From an uncultured Collinsella sp. (GTDB taxonomy: Bacteria; Actinomycetota; Coriobacteriia; Coriobacteriales; Coriobacteriaceae), in assembly GCA_900550185.1 (NCBI GenBank), contig URRN01000027.1, forward strand, positions 1-15,552: a stretch of 15,552 bases of DNA. The letters are read 5' to 3'. Below are positions 14,109 through 15,552 of the stretch, piece after piece; positions within the stretch are counted from its first letter, which is position 1, and every line of letters begins with the position of its first letter. The notes under the pieces are model-generated. The model was given only the letters and a program-made list of their open reading frames with translations, was not told the DNA's origin and ran no database searches. The translations under genes and the position numbers were made by a program.

Positions 14109-14134
14109 ACGAAATGACAACGTTGTCATTTCGT
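14109..14134. promoter_or_regulatory. 26-bp perfect palindromic LacI-family operator
   Basis: The half-site ACGAAATGACAAC is followed directly by its exact complement, giving a CpG-centred perfect palindrome, the form bound by LacI/GalR proteins. The inner 14 bp TGACAACGTTGTCA also satisfies the catabolite-responsive element pattern (TGWNANCGNTNWCA). It lies in the gap between lacE and the LacI-family gene, so it is the natural site for that regulator. Confidence 0.8.
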
Positions 14135-14135
14135 T

Positions 14136-14155
14136 AATGACAACGTAAGACATTT
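14136..14155. promoter_or_regulatory. Second, imperfect operator half-site
   Basis: AATGACAACGTAAGACATT repeats the left half-site of the adjacent operator exactly (AATGACAAC) and degenerates on the right. Its centre is 23 bp from that of the main operator, allowing two dimers to bind side by side. Confidence 0.5.
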
Positions 14156-14283
14156 TTGGAAGAGCAACAAGGATTTACGCGTGAGCGGTCGATATTGTCC
14201 GGTAAACGGTTGATTTGAAAATTGAGCAGGTAGTGTATGCTAGAACGCAGAAAGCATGCGACATGAAGCCGATGGGAGAAATA

Positions 14284-15294
14284 GTGGCAACGTTGGACAA
14301 GAAAAACGTGTCGATGAACGACGTGGCGGTTGCCGCGGGCGTTTCTCTTAAGACGGTGTCTCGCGTTATCAACGAGCCCGATAGCGTGCGCGAGTCGACG
14401 CGCGATAAAGTCCATGCTGCCATGGAGGCGCTTGGGTTTCGAACTAACTTTGCCGCGCGCTCGCTCAAGTTAGGCCGCTACGGGTGCATTGGCGTGGTGC
14501 TGTTTCACTTGTCAGGCGGTGCCGTGGACATGATTGACGGTATCGCCGATGCTGCTGAGGAGCGAGGCTTTGCGCTCACGATGATCAAGAAGCGGGCAGG
14601 GGAGAAGATGACCCTCGCCGATGCAGCGCGCAGGATGTCGCAGCTGCCCGTCGATGGCATGATCTTCAACCTGCGCCAGATGGTCGATGACTTTGATACC
14701 TTTGAGGCGCCGAAAGACCTCAAGACGGTGATTATCACGCCGATGGAGCATCCTACCTGCTCCACCGTCAGCGATGACCAAGAGGGCGGCGCGCGCATGG
14801 CGTGCGAGTACTTCTTGGATCATGGTCACAAGAACGTGTATTTCGTTTCGGGTAAGAAAGAGTCGCTGTCGAGCCAGTGCCGTATGAAAGGTTGGCGTGC
14901 GGCACTCGAGGCGCGTGGCATTGAGCCGCCCGAGCCTCTGCAAGGCGATTGGAATGCGGATAGTGGCTATGCCGCGGGCCTTGTGCTTGCCGATAAGCCC
15001 GATTGCACGGCGGTCCTCGCTGCTAACGACTGCATGGCAAACGGCGTGATGATGGCTCTACGTGACAAAGGGCTCAGTGTGCCCGACGACGTGTCCGTGA
15101 TCGGCTTCGACGATGAGCTCTACAAGACGATTCCCAACTCGATTCTGACGTCGGTGAAGTTTCGCCACCGCGAACTGGGCATCCGTGCGCTTAACGAGGT
15201 CGTCGCAGGTCTGGAAGCCCCGAGCTCCAGAAGCCGTACGCTCGTCTCGGGCGTGTTGGTCGAACGTTCCAGCGTAAAGGACCTGCGGGCGTAG
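14284..15294 (+). CDS. LacI-family transcriptional regulator
   Basis: A 336-residue LacI/GalR-family repressor, the likely controller of the divergent lacE-lacG operon. The N-terminal helix-turn-helix (residues 10-29, SMNDVAVAAGVSLKTVSRVI) is followed by NEP-SVRESTRDKV and the hinge helix around NFAARSLKLGR (55-65), then the periplasmic-binding-protein-like sensor domain: CIGVVLFHLSGG, VDGMIFN, NVYFVSGKKESLSSQCRMKGWRAAL, TAVLAANDCMANGVMMAL, DDVSVIGFDDE. The GTG start at 14284 is chosen because GGGAG lies five bases upstream and the length then fits the family. The same frame extends to an ATG at 14215 (23 more residues), and an ATG at 14263 lacks a ribosome binding site. It may repress itself through the same operator. 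The effector is not visible. Confidence 0.9.
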   Translation: MATLDKKNVSMNDVAVAAGVSLKTVSRVINEPDSVRESTRDKVHAAMEALGFRTNFAARSLKLGRYGCIGVVLFHLSGGAVDMIDGIADAAEERGFALTMIKKRAGEKMTLADAARRMSQLPVDGMIFNLRQMVDDFDTFEAPKDLKTVIITPMEHPTCSTVSDDQEGGARMACEYFLDHGHKNVYFVSGKKESLSSQCRMKGWRAALEARGIEPPEPLQGDWNADSGYAAGLVLADKPDCTAVLAANDCMANGVMMALRDKGLSVPDDVSVIGFDDELYKTIPNSILTSVKFRHRELGIRALNEVVAGLEAPSSRSRTLVSGVLVERSSVKDLRA

Positions 15295-15312
15295 GGTTTT
15301 TCGGCCCGTTCG

Positions 15313-15447
15313 TCTCAATCTGTAACAGTTAGGACCGAAAAACTCAGCTAAATATTACAGATTGAGATATTTCTGCTCGGGCGTTCTGTTTGTCTCGATC
15401 TGTAACAGCTAGGATCCAAAAACTCGGCTAGATGTTACAGATTGAGA
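15313..15447. repeat. Dyad-repeat array 3 (two 55-bp units)
   Basis: Units at 15313-15367 and 15393-15447, 80 bp apart, with a 25-bp segment between. Arms are TCTCAATCTGTAACA/TATTACAGATTGAGA and TCTCGATCTGTAACA/TGTTACAGATTGAGA; middles again contain TTAGGACC or CTAGGATC, an A-run and CAGCTA or CGGCTA. It starts 18 bp after the LacI-family stop codon. Confidence 0.9.
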
Positions 15448-15503
15448 TGAACAGGAGGGCGGGTGCGGTCTAAACAAAATGGCCCGCGCATCACGCATGA
15501 ACT

Positions 15504-15545
15504 GCCTCCCATTTCTTGGACATGAGAAATGGGAGGCTTTCTTTA
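15504..15545 (+). terminator. Strong rho-independent terminator
   Basis: GCCTCCCATTTCT (15504-15516) pairs perfectly with AGAAATGGGAGGC (15525-15537) around TGGACATG, followed by TTTCTTT. CGCGCAT (15485-15491) and ATGCGCG (15545-15551) pair outside it. On this strand it would end transcripts from the LacI-family gene that run through array 3, or a small unannotated transcript. Confidence 0.8.
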
Positions 15546-15552
15546 TGCGCGT

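Overview
The window looks like accessory, carbohydrate-centred sequence from a moderately GC-rich, anaerobic, PTS-using Gram-positive. My best guess is a gut Actinomycetota of the Coriobacteriia (Collinsella-like). This rests on overall gene style (LacE/LacG-type PTS genes with strong AGGAG-like ribosome binding sites, rho-independent terminators) and on remembered similarity, not on a marker gene. There are no rRNA or tRNA genes, no integrase or transposase, and no CRISPR array.

Layout. (1) 3-335: 3' end of a mannose/sorbose-family PTS IIB gene running in from outside. (2) 336-2250: a repeat-rich island holding one DUF4143-type AAA ATPase gene (779-2056). It is preceded by three 23-bp-spaced direct repeats and flanked on both sides by imperfect copies of a 43-47 bp sequence. 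(3) 2251-4273: divergent pair of galM (minus) and a DeoR-family repressor (plus). (4) 4394-4689: first array of a 55-bp dyad repeat with an 80-bp period. (5) 4706-8469: a GntR regulator and an uncharacterised TIM-barrel-like protein (minus), divergent from a lactose/cellobiose-family EIICB permease (plus). The shared 356-bp control region is full of palindromes. (6) 8629-9027: a truncated second copy of the DeoR gene (pseudogene). (7) 9133-10365: a class II Fic protein whose promoter lies inside a 27-bp perfect inverted repeat. (8) 10504-10638: second dyad-repeat array. (9) 10733-14008: lacG and lacE-like EIICB in one operon (minus), divergent from a LacI-family regulator (14284-15294, plus), with a 26-bp perfect palindromic operator between them. 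(10) 15313-15447: third dyad-repeat array, then a strong terminator.

How the genes work together. LacE would import lactose (or a related beta-galactoside) as the 6'-phosphate and LacG would split it to glucose and galactose 6-phosphate. The divergent LacI-family protein is the obvious local repressor. GalM interconverts free galactose anomers. Both EIICB proteins need an EIIA partner and galactose 6-phosphate needs a tagatose pathway, and neither is encoded here. The second EIICB has no phospho-glycosidase beside it, only the TIM-barrel protein and a GntR/UTRA regulator, so its substrate is open.

The least explained structures are the 55-bp dyad-repeat family in three intergenic regions, the four-half-site inverted repeat at the fic promoter, and the repeat-bounded ATPase gene.
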